DNA of 64,000 bases from Leguminivora glycinivorella (GCF_023078275.1 NC_062992.1:14297706-14361705), one strand, 5' to 3'; positions 41,850 to 52,758 are shown, counted from the stretch's first letter. Notes: a model not told the origin generated them from the sequence alone. Translations and numbers: made by a program.

Positions 41850-42399
41850 CTGGAGAAATGGAGGGAAGTATTAGGCCAGAAACTATATTTGTATTGCATA
41901 ATGAAGCAAAAATAGCACGGTTCCTGGCCATGGAAAAGTTTCAAATAGGTATTTAAAAATTATAGACATTTTTCATGACAAATATGAGTTTCAATTTGGC
42001 GGATCTGTGCGGATTCCAATTTCAATACAACAATCCACAATCGTCAACACCACTACCGTTCCCATTCTACCATCGGACTCTTAGACGCACGGCGGGTTTG
42101 CATCCTTTCTTGGTAGATATTCCGCGAATTCGCACGAAGCGCTTTGCTTCTTCTTTTCTTATGCGCATGCACTGCCAAGGAGTGGAATTCCTTGCCGGCG
42201 GCTATATTTCCGAGCTCATATAACTCGGCGACCTTCAAATCAAGGGTGAACAGTAGGGATGTACCGACTAGTCGCCGACTAGTCGGGAAAGCCGACTATC
42301 CGGCCACATTTGTAGTCGGCGATTAGTTGGCGACTAGTCGGCAAAAAGGGCCGATTAGTCGGTACTTCATTAGTGATAGAAAAACAGTACAAAATTAAA

Positions 42400-43243
42400 T
42401 TTTTAAAGTTTAAAAAGTTTAGTTGTGGACACTTGGAGACCTTATACATCTCCAAGATTATGTGTTTAATGTTTAATGTTTATCTTACTTTAATTTTATT
42501 GTATAAATCTATATTTCCTTCCTTTGTAACATACGAGCACAGAATATAGTGTCTTACAGCTATGTTTTATTATTTGAATATTTAATTTAGCCTGGCAGCT
42601 TAAACATGTCATGCACACTTAAAAGTCTTTGCTGCGGTGGCGTCGTTGATCGGGTCGCCACCTTCCCGAATAAAGGTTGAGGGAGGCGATGGCTGAGATA
42701 TGCGTCATACTCGTGAACGGGTGCCGTCTGTGAAGACCGGTCTGTTTAAGCTTACTGGGGCTGTTATAACTTAGTAACTTTAATTCTAATTTTTATTAAA
42801 TTAGGACACTTTGTTCGGTTGTCGTTTGTTTCCTTTCTTTTAGTGAATATTTTAAATATATGATTTTGACTCATGGAGACCATATACATCTCTAAGGAGA
42901 ATTAGATTAAGTAGATATACATTTTATTTTTAGTTGTGACATTTAGAGTCATTTGCACCTCTAAAGTAATTTTAGACTTTTTTTTTGTATTTGTACTTTT
43001 TATATTAAAATTTAGTGTAGTTCTTGGTTGTAATTCGACATTTAGAGACCTTCTACATCTCTAATTAATTGTATAGAGTTAACTTTAGTTAGAACTTAGA
43101 ATTAGTATATAATAGTATCAATTGTAATTTCAACTCAATTTTAAATATTTTTTTAAATACCTATGTACATGTGACGTGTAAAAGTGCCCCTGTGGCCTAT
43201 TTGCTGAATAAATTATTTTGATTTTGATTTTGATTTTTGAATT
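42400..43243 (+). repeat. LINE 3' UTR inside the hAT element
   Basis: Three diverged modules of TGGAGACCTTATACATCTCC (42436, 42873, 43041) and a terminal CCTGTGGCCTATTTGCTGAA then (GATTTT)n tail. 5' limit approximate. Confidence 0.6.
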
Positions 43244-43284
43244 ACCATATGAAAATTATGCTTGTATTATGTAACTATTCGTAA

Positions 43285-43405
43285 TTCCTATTTTTTTTGT
43301 CTAAATAACAAATATCTGTATTTATCACATAAATAAATATCCCACCTAGGATTATCGACTTCATAGGCAGGATCACTACCCACTAAGTCAAGCCGGTTGT
43401 CAAAA
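43285..43405 (-). repeat. SINE C, degenerate
   Basis: AACAAATATCTGTATTTATC, CCTAGGATTATCGACTT, AAGCCGGTTGTC. Confidence 0.5.
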
Positions 43406-43897
43406 ATGGAAAATGTATATAAACATTGTCATGAACCTTTGAACTTGCAAAAAATCATGAAAAGCGCGTTCGAAGGACCAAAAATGACATTCAAAATGTG
43501 AATTTAGTCGAAAATTACGTTTTAATTAATCGGCCACCCAAGCGCCGACTAGTCGGTAGTCGGCCTAGTCGGCCAAATCAATAGTTGGTACATCCCTAGT
43601 GAACAGGCATCTTTTGAGCGAGCTCACTCACGTCTCACGTCTTTTCCTTTGGCTAGTCTGTGGTCAAGAGTAAGCCCATTCATAATTAAAAAAAAATGGC
43701 GACAAGAAGCGCAGGACCAAAAATTTGACGTTGTGAGAGGCGTAATACAGTCAGAGTCCAAGTCTAATTTTGAGTAGCAAAACCAATGAAGTAAATAAGC
43801 GAGAGCTCAGCTTCTAGGGTTGAAAAAATACGACAAAACAGAGAAAAGGTAGGTAGTGCCCTTGCGCTTCGTTTGGCTCTTTTTGGCGGCACGGTAG

Positions 43898-43997
43898 ATA
43901 TAAGGGCATTTTCAGAATTTAGGACACCCCAATTAGCGTAAGTTGTTAACAAAAATTAACTCGCTGTCAGTTTGATTCTGAAAATACCCATAACTAT
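43898..43997. repeat. Deletion derivative of the 28985-32387 element
   Basis: GGGCATTTTCAGAATTTAGG, CAATTAGCGTAAGTTGTTAA, then directly ATTCTGAAAATACCCATA. Confidence 0.65.
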
Positions 43998-44149
43998 ACA
44001 CGTTAAACTTCCGTGAGACATATTCAAATAATTAATTCCGAATTGGCCCGAAACATGTCGCAGCAATAGCGATATAATAACGTGAGTACAACCGTATTTC
44101 AATTAATTATACCCATAAGTACCTAATAAAGTTTTGTTCTTTATTTTTC

Positions 44150-44389
44150 GACCGGTCTGGCCTAGCGTGTCGCGGTCCCGGGTTCGAATCCCGGTAAGGG
44201 CATTAACTTTATTTGGGTGATGAGCACAGATATTTGTCCCTGGGTCATGGATGTTTTCTATGTATATAAGTATTTATATATTAAATATATCGTTGTCTGA
44301 GTACCCACAACACAAGCTTTCTTGAGCTTACCGTGGGCCTCAGTCAATCTGTGTAAGAATGTCCTATAATATTTATTTATTTATTTAAG
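44150..44389 (+). mobile_element. SINE family C, complete, next to exon 2
   Basis: GACCGGTCTGGCCTAGCG ... GGTTCGAATCCCGGTAAGGG head, body, (ATTT)n tail ending about 16-20 bp before the minus-strand donor of exon 2. Confidence 0.85.
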
Positions 44390-44410
44390 ACCTATATGAA
44401 TGTGACGTAC

Positions 44411-44527
44411 CTTCTGTCTGTCTTTCATAGAGCCACGGCCGAGCACGGCCATTTTACACAGCGTGTCTTCTTGTAACCTCTTCAAGGAGTTGCCTTTGGG
44501 GCCCAACAGTTTTCCAACGAAGTTGAA
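44411..44527 (-). CDS. Exon 2: KH domain core with GPKG loop
   Basis: 117 bp, 39 codons, phase 0 at both ends. Acceptor TTTTGTTCGCAG, donor GTACGTCAC. It encodes FNFVGKLLGPKGNSLKRLQ, then a segment ending MAVLGRGSMKDRQK. GPKG is the invariant GxxG RNA-binding loop of KH domains, and the NSLKRLQ helix and LGRGSMKDR strand are diagnostic of the STAR/KHDRBS KH type. This is the strongest coding segment in the window. A full-length SINE (44150-44389) ends about 20 bp downstream of the donor within intron 2. Intron 1, upstream in transcription, is about 15.8 kb and almost all repeats. Confidence 0.95.
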
Positions 44528-44572
44528 CTGCGAACAAAACATTTAGTCATTTAAGTATATAGTAAAGTTATT

Positions 44573-44722
44573 TATTTTACAAGGGGGCAAAGTTGTTGTT
44601 TAACCGCACGTGCCAATATTGATACCCGAGCAAGCAAAAGATTCCATCATTGAACTGCGAGCGTAGCCAGTGGTTCAAAAAGTGAGATTTGCGAGGGTTT
44701 CAAGGCACGTAGGTTATTAAAG
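44573..44722 (-). repeat. Family U repeat
   Basis: ACAAGGGGGCAAAGTTGTTG, CGAGCAAGCAAAAGATTCC, GCGAGGGTTTCAAGGCACG. Confidence 0.65.
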
Positions 44723-45228
44723 CTAGAAGCTGTCTACAAGTTGTATTCGACGGGTACCATGGCGGCTGGGTGGAATAGAGGTAACGGCGTTAACCGCGTA
44801 AGATGAAGACCCAGTTCCGATTCTTGGCTCGACTACTGGTGGATTTCGTCAGCTTTTCTTTAGTTTATATAGTCTACATATTTAAATTAATAATTTTTAG
44901 GGTAGTTACCTCTATATATCATGTGTCATTCAACCTCTAGTGTTATGACTACTTATATGGTATAGAACATCGATGTTTTGATTAGGAAAACTAATAGAGG
45001 ATTATTTTTGAAGCGTTTTTTTTTGTCCGTTGTATGCAAGGTTGTATGCAAGGCTTTACTAATTAGTAAACAATTATAATGTCTTGAAACGGACCCAGAC
45101 AATTGTTTCTAAAAGTGTATATGTTTATCTTTAACTTTTATTGTGTTAGTAGCCTACTTTAATTCTATTTCCAATAAACACAAACATTGAAAATCATCCC
45201 TCTTGTTCGCTAGACGTAGTGTTTCTCC
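44723..45228. other. Unassigned intron sequence
   Basis: A possible retroposon 3' end (TTCTATTTCCAATAAACACA at 45162). Otherwise nothing recognised. Confidence 0.35.
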
Positions 45229-45236
45229 ACTCGAAC

Positions 45237-46178
45237 CATAGAGGAATAAGTAACGGAAGAGTTGTAACTCCATACATCAGCACAGAGAACCTCCTATAGA
45301 GTGCTAATATTGTAAATTTTTTGCGCGCTACAAATCACCAGTGCTTGGGGCGCGAGGAGCGGGAGGGGAATGTGTTTAGCGCGCTGCGATTGGTCGTTTC
45401 AAGGACGGCAGGCAGTCGCGCCAGATGAAAAGGGAGTCGCGTAAGTAGCCAGTGTAAGTTGACCTATGCCGGCTCTGAATAAATTATAAATATGATTTAT
45501 TTGTGGAATGTAATACCGTCTGTTTTTAAATTTGATCTTCTTGTTACCTTTCCACACCATTTCACACTACAGGTGGACATATTTAAGGCATCAAAATACC
45601 CTTTTTCAATTTTTTTATTGCGAAAAACACGAGCTGCTTTCGGGTCGGTTACTTGGTCGTTACTGATCGGGCACGGCGAGCGCCCACGCTTATATCATGG
45701 CAAATACAAGTAAGGCTGGTGACCGCGAGTCGTCTTGTAATGGATGTCTATAGGGGTTGGTCTGTGTACATCAGTAAATATGAGTTATTTGTATAGACAT
45801 AGTTAAGTGACATCTAGCGACAATCATGCGTCAATCACGCGTCAAATAGCGTGAGTTATCATCAGTACCACTACTCGATACTAGGTGGCAACTGTGTCTC
45901 GTCTGCCAAAAATTTAATATTAGAACAGTTTACAACTTATATTACAAGCAGAAGGAATTGAAAACAGAATACTGATTAATACTATTGTAATATTAGCTAA
46001 AAATTGGTGAGAATTAGACTTTTCGTTCGTCGCGACATCTATTGACAAGTAGCAGTACTGATAATTTAGGCTAGTTGACGCGTGATTGTCGCTAGATGTC
46101 ACTTAACTATGCCTATACAAATAGCCCGCATTTACTGATGTATCGAGTTACAACTCTCCCCTTACTTATTCCTCTATG
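45237..46178. mobile_element. Family H copy split by a P-like insertion
   Basis: CATAGAGGAATAAGTAACGG ... TTACTTATTCCTCTATG, flanks ACTCGAAC / GCTCGAAC (7 of 8). Confidence 0.85.
45281..45766. mobile_element. 486-bp TIR element with 8-bp TSD, P-like or hAT-like
   Basis: CACAGAGAACCTCCTATAGA / inverse of TCTATAGGGGTTGGTCTGTG. Perfect TSD TACATCAG (45273-45280, 45767-45774) inside family H. The CACAGA terminus equals that of the THAP-bearing element at 33947. Confidence 0.8.
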
Positions 46179-46189
46179 GCTCGAACGTA

Positions 46190-46442
46190 CCTAAAGCAAT
46201 TTACAAAATGGCGACCCGGCCAATCACGGGACAAGTGTCGCAATCACTGCGGATCCAGCGGGTTGTAGCAAATGTTGATAAAATAATCCTTTACAGTACA
46301 TAATGTTGATTTTTCTGCACTAGTACGCAAAGTAGTACATTTCTTGTTATTTTGAAACTTCAAAAGGTCAAATGCACTGTAAAAGTTGTAAAACGTACTA
46401 CACATGTGAAGGAGAAATTCGTAATTCGTGCCGATTTAAAAC
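46190..46442. other. Unassigned intron sequence
   Basis: No features recognised. Confidence 0.35.
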
Positions 46443-46453
46443 ACTCCTTTAAG

Positions 46454-46632
46454 TTAGACTTATATTGACCGGGATATAGACCGTGATTACCTTTTTGATT
46501 TTTGTCGTAATCATGATGCATGCAACTGCGTCGAAATATCGGGAGCTCGACAAAAATCAAAAAGGTAATCACGGTCTATATCCCGGTCAATATAAGTCTA
46601 ATGAAAATAACCGTGAATCATTCAAAACTCTT
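46454..46632 (+). mobile_element. Family R hairpin, uninterrupted
   Basis: 54-bp arms (TTAGACTTATATTGACCGGG ... TTTTTGATTTTTGTCG) are perfect inverse of each other. The 3' extension is TGAAAATAACCGTGAATCAT...CTCTT. 11-bp TSD ACTCCTTTAAG (46443-46453, 46633-46643). Confidence 0.85.
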
Positions 46633-46774
46633 ACTCCTTTAAGTATTGTTTTAATTTATTGCCACTCGTTTCATTTTTCTCGTACTTGTATCATGATGTA
46701 CTAATTCTTGAACTTGCAAAGTAGCAAGAGTTATCTGATTATGGCTAGGATTAACATCACAGTTTGACGTTTTT

Positions 46775-47320
46775 TAGGGTTCCGGAGTCAACTAGGAACC
46801 CTTATAGTTTCGCCATGTCTGTCTGTCCGTCCGTCCGTCCGTCCGTCCGTCCGCGGATAATCTCAGTAACCGTTAGCATTAGAAAGCTGAAATTTGGTAC
46901 CAATATGTATATCAATCACGCCAACAAAGTGCAAAAATAAAAAATGGAAAAAAATGTTTTATTAGGGTACCCCCCCTACATGTAAAGTGGGGGCTGATAT
47001 TTTTTTTCATTCCAACCCCAACGTGTGATATATTGTTGGATAGGTATTTAAAAATGAATATGGGTTTACTCAGATCGTTTTTTGATAATATTAATTTTTT
47101 CGGAAATAATCACTCCTAAAGTAAAAAAAAAGTGCGTCCCCCCCCCTCTAACTTTTGAACCATATATTTAAAAAATATGAAAAAAATCACAAAAGTAGAA
47201 CCTTATAAGGAATTTCTAGGAAAATTGTTTTGAACTTGATAGGTTCAGTAGTTTTTGAGAAAAATACGGAAAACTACGGAACCCTACACTGAGCGTGGCC
47301 CGCTCTTGGCCGGTTTTTTT
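46775..47320 (+). repeat. Family A, complete
   Basis: TAGGGTTCCGGAGTCAACTA ... CGCTCTTGGCCGG. Confidence 0.8.
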
Positions 47321-47367
47321 AAAAACAAAGTTACATAAATTGAAATATATATTACATATAGTAATGT

Positions 47368-47660
47368 GAATTTCAATCCGAAGGTTGCAGGTTCGAGCCC
47401 TAGCTCGTACCAATGAGTTTTTCGGAATTCATGTGCGAAACGTCATTTGATATTTGCCAGACGCTTTTCGGTGAGGAAAAACATCATGAGGAAACCGGAC
47501 TGATTCAAATGCCTAGTTACCCTTTGGGTTGGAAGGTCAGATGGCAGTCGCTTTCGTAAAAACTAGTGCCTATGAAAAATCTTGGGATTAGTTGACACAG
47601 CGGACTCCAGGCTCCCGTGAGCCGCGGCAAATGCCGGGATAACGGGCAAGAATGATGATG
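47368..47660 (+). mobile_element. SINE family G, 5' part degenerate
   Basis: GGTTGCAGGTTCGAGCCC (B box), ATTTGATATTTGCCAG, GGTCAGATGGCAGTCGCTTT, (GATGAT) tail. Confidence 0.75.
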
Positions 47661-47774
47661 ATAGTAGTGTGACTACTTGAAAAAGAACAAATCAAAAAAT
47701 ATTCAATAAAATAATTTGATTTGTTCCCTAGTTCTTAATATTGTCTTCGGTTACCGCGATAGTTAGGTACTCAT

Positions 47775-48077
47775 GAAATAAAACTATGGAAACGGATTAA
47801 ATCGCGTATAATGAATTTACAATTCATCCCGACGTTTCGAACACGTTCGTTTCGAGCGTTCGTGGTCAACGGGTGACAGGAAAAATTACAATGTGCAAAA
47901 GCTACCCACATACAAGAAATATTAACGAACCATGACTATAAATAATATAGATTTCTAAGGCAGGTAAGGATTCCTCAGTCACCCGTTGACCACGAACGCT
48001 GCAAAATGTTCGAAACGTCGGGATGAATTGTAAATTCACTATACGCGATTTAATCCGTTTCCATAGTTTTATTCCCT
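47775..48077. mobile_element. Long-arm hairpin element
   Basis: AAAACTATGGAAACGGATTA ... GTTTCGAACACGTTCG and inverse; arms about 110 bp, including CACGAACGCT and CACCCGTTGACC. Confidence 0.75.
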
Positions 48078-48348
48078 AGTTACTTACTTAATTAAAATTT
48101 CCAACTTCAATAAAAGCATTATGCTATATCAGTTGAGTTAGTTTCGAGTGTTGTGCACACATAATAAGCCAAATACCCTCAGTAAATACTCCGCGTGTGT
48201 TTGAGTTGAAATTGGTTCGAGTTTCGGGTTGGGTTGGTTTGACTTGCCCAACTTTGGGTATGTCCCCTAAGGCTCAGGTATTACCGGAAGCGAGTAAGCG
48301 ATGGGCCATCGGCGGTAGAAACGAACAAAAGTCGCTCCTGATGTGTAA

Positions 48349-48783
48349 AAAATGAAAATTTTGAAAAAACCCTCGACCGCGACATAGTAGACCGATTTTC
48401 ATGAAACATGGCTAAGAACACTCCCGACTAACTCAGCTTTCCGACAAAAAAATACTAAATCTAAATCGGTTCATCCGTTCGGGAGCTACGATGCCATAAA
48501 CAGAAACACAGACAGACAGACAAATAGACACACAGACAGACCTTCAAATCAAGAGTGAACAGGCATCTTCTGGGCGAGTTCACTCCATCGTAGGCCACGT
48601 CTTTGCCTTTGGCTAGTCTGTGGCCAAGAGTAAGCCCATTTATAATAATAATAAAAAAGACAGACAGACAGACAGACAGAGAGACAGAGAGACAGAGAGA
48701 CAGAGAGACAGAGAGACAGACAGACAGACAGACAGACACGTCAAACTTATAACACCCCTTCGTTTTTGCGTCGGGGGTTAAAA
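48349..48783 (+). repeat. Family B with a LINE 3' fragment inside
   Basis: CCTCGACCGCGACATAGTAG ... TTTTTGCGTCGGGGGTTAAA. At 48539-48657 CCTTCAAATCAAGAGTGAAC ... AGAGTAAGCCCATTTATAAT is the LINE 3' end also seen at 42231 and 43603. Confidence 0.75.
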
Positions 48784-48829
48784 GAGACGCGAAGATAGCG
48801 CGAGCGAGTTATAGTTAGTCGCCGAGTGA

Positions 48830-49008
48830 TCCATACTAATATTATAAATGGGAAAGTGTGTGTGTCTGTTTGTTTGTCCGTCTTTCACGGCAAAACGGAG
48901 CAACGAATTAACGTGATTTTTTAAGTGGAGATAGTTGAAGGGATAGAGAGTGACATGGGCTACTTTTTGTCTCTATCTAACGCGAGCGAAGCCGCGGCCA
49001 AAAGTTAG
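48830..49008 (+). mobile_element. Helitron-like family D, 179 bp
   Basis: TCCATACTAATATTATAAAT ... GCGGCCAAAAGTTAG. Confidence 0.75.
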
Positions 49009-49280
49009 TTTACTATAAATCACTAGCTCTCTCTTTTACTTACACGGGAGCGATTATCTTTTGTTCCTCTCTATCGCTGATAGCTCATCACTAACTCGTT
49101 TTTGGTGGAACCAGTGCCTTAAGAATATGTGAGGCAAAGCTCCTAAATTCAAAAGTTAATTAATTTAGATTCTGATTCAGACTGTGAAAAGGCCTACTGT
49201 TGGAAATTTAGTATCAACCTGTTCACATTATGGCGAACCATATATGTACCTGTGTTATAAAGGTCTACAACATATTCTGT

Positions 49281-50902
49281 ACGGGTATTGGCTGTATGGG
49301 TATTTTTACACGATTCATACTCAGAATCGCGAAGTCTTTTGATCCCGATAGGAAATGTCCCAAGATTTCCGTACACTTTTCAAACCTTCCATTCCGTTAC
49401 CGCCATACAAAATATATGAAAAGATGGTAACGGAACGGGAAAAAAGCCTTGGGACACTTTTTTTCTCCTATTAGGATTGAAAGAACTCGCGATTCTGAGT
49501 GGAAACTACATAAAAATTTCCAAATCCAAAAAAAGTGGGGTGGACAACTTTGAAAAAAAAAATGGCCCACATTTCTCTCTTGATTTTTAGGGTTCCGTAC
49601 CAAACAGGTACAGAAGGAACCCTTATGGTGCGACTAGACTAGAGCGGCCATTGCACTAACAAGCAGGAGCAGTCGCTCTCGGCTCGAGGGCTCTCCAGAC
49701 CTTCAGGCGCCCCCTAGCGAAAGCACTAGTCATCTGCACCCCCACTCATGCCTGTAAACCCCTTTAATATGGCCGCCGGGTGAAACTCAAACTTTATCAT
49801 CACACTACAACAAGAAACTGTAAACAATTAAACTGAATTGAATCTAAGAATTTTGGAAAAAATATTTTTCATCACATTCATACACTAATAGTTATTTGTT
49901 ATACAAGGGGGCAAAGTTGTATTTTAACGCCGAGTGTGGAATTGAAAAACGAGCAAGCGAAAGGATTCTATAGTTGCACCACGAGCGAAGCGAGTGGTTC
50001 GAAAATAGAATCCTGAACTTGCGAGTTTTTTAACACACGAGAAGTAAAATACATTTGCGCCCGAGTGTAACACAAAACTTTTCCCCTCACTATAGCGAGG
50101 AAACTACAACGCAAAAAATGCGTTTATCACTGCTTCCAGTAGTTCCACAGGTGGTAAATCATCTTTATTACTAGATTCACCTACTTTTATCAATTTTAAA
50201 GCAGTTAATTTGACTTTGTTCAAGGTCAAATTACTTTACCCACTAGTGGATAAAATGCGTTTTTACCCGCTGGTATTAAAGGACAAAACACGTGTTTCCG
50301 AGCTAGTGAGGGGAAAAATATTTTGTACGGGTATTGGCTGTGTGGGTATTTTTACACGATTCATACTCAGAATCGCGGTCTTTTGATCCCAATAGGAAAT
50401 GTCCCAAGATTTCCATACACTTTTCAAACCTTCCATTCCGTTACCGCCATACAAAATATATGAAAATATAGTAACGGAACGGGAAAAAAGCCTTGGGACA
50501 CTTTTTTTCTCCTATTAGGATTGAAAGAACTCGCGATTCTGAGTGGACACTACAAAAAAAAGTGGGACAACTTTGAAAAAAAAATGGCCCTCATTTCTCT
50601 CTTGATTTTTAGGGTTCCGTACCAAACAGGTACAAAAGGAACCTTATGGTGTGACTAGACTAGAGCGGCCATTGCACTAACAAGCAGGAGCAGTCGCTCT
50701 CGGCTCGAGGGCTCTCCAGACCTTCAGGCGCCCCCTAGCGAATGCACTAGTCATTTGCACCCCCCACTCAAGCCTGTAAACCCCTTTACAGGGTAAAACT
50801 CAAACTTTATCATCACACTAACACAAGAAACTGTAAACAATGAAACTGAATTGAATCTAAGAATTTTGGAAAAATTATTTTTCATCACACTCAAACACTA
50901 AA
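49281..50902. repeat. Direct duplication of a W+X block around family V
   Basis: 49281-49890 and 50328-50902 are near identical (family W hairpin, then GTTCCGTACCAAACAGGTAC, GCAGTCGCTCTCGGCTCGAG, GCGCCCCCTAGCGAA, ACTGAATTGAATCTAAGAAT). Family V fills 49884-50320. Confidence 0.75.
49884..50320 (-). repeat. Family V repeat
   Basis: TACAAGGGGGCAAAGTTGTA ... AACACGTGTTTCCGAGCTAG; inverse of 62556-62995 over about 430 bp. Confidence 0.75.
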
Positions 50903-51124
50903 TGTGATTTTCCACGCAGGCGGGACGGGAGTTGTAGGAAAATCGTTCACCCAAGGGAGTTATGACATTTCTAGTACCGTATTTAACATATACTTATATT
51001 GAAAGTGTGATGAAAACATTGTGTAATATTGCAAACTCGAGTCTGAAATCGCTCCGGCAAGCCGTCGCAATGTTAACTTTCGTTAGTAATATTCAACTTC
51101 CTCCCCTCGTTGCACAATGTACTA

Positions 51125-51262
51125 TCCATACTAAGTAATATTACAAATGGGAAAGTGTGTGTCTGTTTGTTTATCCGTCTTTCACGGCAAAACGGAGCGG
51201 CCAATTGTCGTGATTTTTAAGTGGAGATACTTGAAGGGACGGAGAGTGACATAGGCTACTTT
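51125..51262 (+). repeat. Helitron-like family D, 5' two thirds
   Basis: TCCATACTAAGTAATATTAC ... GTGACATAGGCTACTTTTT, then runs straight into family B. Confidence 0.7.
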
Positions 51263-51500
51263 TTAACCCCCAACGCAAAAACGACAGTGTGTTATAAGTT
51301 TGACGTGTCTGTCTATATGTGTGTCAGTCTGTCTGTCTGTCTGTTTGTATGTCTGTCTGTCTGTGGCATCGTAGCTCCCGAACGGATGAACCGATTTAGA
51401 TTTAGTTTTTTGTTTGAAAGCTGAGTTAGTAGGGAGTGCTCTTAGACATGTTTCATGAAAATCGCTCCACTGTGTCGGGGGTTTTTTCATTTTTTTTTTA
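51263..51500 (-). repeat. Family B, reverse
   Basis: TTAACCCCCAACGCAAAAAC ... CGCTCCACTGTGTCGGGGGT. The 3' end of D is missing after it. Confidence 0.75.
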
Positions 51501-51504
51501 TAGG

Positions 51505-51665
51505 CCTGGGTGCCTAGCCGAATGGCACAATCGCTCACGAAACGCTCACGAAACGAAGCGTTAGTAGATATCTATCTCTATCGCGCTTGCGTATTGGCGC
51601 GACAGAGCCAGCGGCGTATCGCTTTCGTTTGGCGTCGGAGAAATGCCATTCGGCTACGGGGCCTG
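51505..51665. mobile_element. MITE family E, complete
   Basis: Almost base-for-base like 1166-1325. Confidence 0.85.
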
Positions 51666-51790
51666 TTCCGATATAGATAGGATAGAATACTCTTTATTGG
51701 CATACCTCAGCAAAAGATACAGTGGATACTTGGATAGACAAAACAAATGACTATATAAATATTAGAGGCATGCGGTCTTATCGCTAAAGA
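51666..51790 (-). repeat. LINE 3' end
   Basis: GATAGAATACTCTTTATTGG, AAAGATACAGTGGATAC, GGCATGCGGTCTTAT; as 11401-11520. Confidence 0.6.
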
Positions 51791-51903
51791 GAGATCTCTA
51801 CCAGACAACCTTTGGATAGCGGGAATAAAAAAACATAATCAAAAAGACTACATTTTTGTGAGAACTCTGGCAGCTCCGATAGGTATATTTTGGTATATTT
51901 GAC

Positions 51904-52165
51904 GACCGGTCTGGCGCAGTCGGTAGTGACCCTGCCTGCTACGCCGCGGTCCCGGGTTCGAATCCCGGTAAGGGCATTTATTTGTGTGATGAGCACAGAT
52001 ATTTGTTCCTGAGTCATGGATGTTTTCTATGTATATAAGTATTTATATATTATATATATCGTTGTCTGAGTACCTGCAACACAAGCCTTCTTGAGCTTAA
52101 CCGTGGGACTCAGTCAATCTGTGTAAGAATGTCCTATAATATTTATTTATTTATTTATTTTATTT
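51904..52165 (+). mobile_element. SINE family C, best-preserved copy
   Basis: Head GACCGGTCTGGCGCAGTCGG (A box), GGTTCGAATCCCGGTAAGGG (B box), body ATGAGCACAGATATTTGTTC and GAGTCATGGATGTTTTCTAT, tail (ATTT)n. Confidence 0.9.
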
Positions 52166-52418
52166 ATTATGTGATGGCGATTGTACCTAGACGAGGATGG
52201 ATGTTGGAGAGGACTGCAAACACGCGGCCACGTTGAGCACGAGCACACACTTGGTCATTGGCTGTCGTAGCCGTAGGTACTCTTTATATGAATACTAGCT
52301 TTTTTCCGCCCGCGTACTTAAATCGTCATAATGAATACTGTGTGGGTAGGCGACCAGGAGGTAAGACAAAACGCCAATGTCAACGTGTATATTTATTACA
52401 GATAGGTACTTAGGTATA

Positions 52419-52758
52419 CCGGGTGGGGCCCGTAACAAAAGCAAAAAATTAAACTGTAGGCTGTACTCCTTACACTGACCAACATTTCTTCAGCGACTTT
52501 TAAAAATAACTTGTATTTATCACCTTTGAAAGTTTTTCCTAAGAGGTAATGTACTGCGAATTCTGTTAAGTCTAAAGTGTGATGACAACGTCAATGACAA
52601 CAATAGTGGCGTCCATTGAAGCTAATATTTATTTTGTATGAAAAATTATAAAATTAATGACTTCATAATTTTTAAAAGTCGCGGAAGAAATGTTGGTCAG
52701 TTTAAGGAGTACAGCCTACAGTTATTTTTTTTTTGCTTTTGTTACAGGCCCCACCCTG
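52419..52758. mobile_element. TA-target MITE (family P1) copy 2
   Basis: CCGGGTGGGGCCCGTAACAA / inverse, TA at 52417-52418 and 52759-52760. Confidence 0.85.

Larger units (their letters stand above)
42254..43598. mobile_element. hAT-type element in the LINE
   Basis: TIR TAGGGATGTACC / inverse with subterminal CGACTAGTCGG repeats. Perfect 8-bp TSD GTGAACAG (42246-42253, 43599-43606), fitting hAT nTnnnnAn. 1345 bp, no transposase. Confidence 0.9.
42000..43690 (+). pseudogene. LINE ORF2 C-terminus and 3' end, split by a hAT element
   Basis: Plus-strand frame ending LCACTAKEWNSLPAAIFP then SSYNSATFKSRVN before the hAT insertion (42254). The same reading continues after it (43607) for about 20 more residues, to a stop near 43680. 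WNSLPxxxF...FKxxVN is the typical C-terminus of insect CR1/Jockey-group ORF2. A homologous 3' end fragment lies in family B at 48539-48657. 5' truncated near 42000. Confidence 0.8.
48270..49119. mobile_element. Family J copy carrying family B and a Helitron-like element
   Basis: J left AGGCTCAGGTATTACC (48270-48348), middle (48784-48829), right (49009-49119) ending GTGGAACCAGTGCCT. Reading continues across both insertions. Confidence 0.75.

Noticed and set aside
49281..50902. LTR retrotransposon with W+X as LTRs
   Set aside because: No TG...CA ends, no primer-binding site, and the 430-bp interior is family V with no coding.
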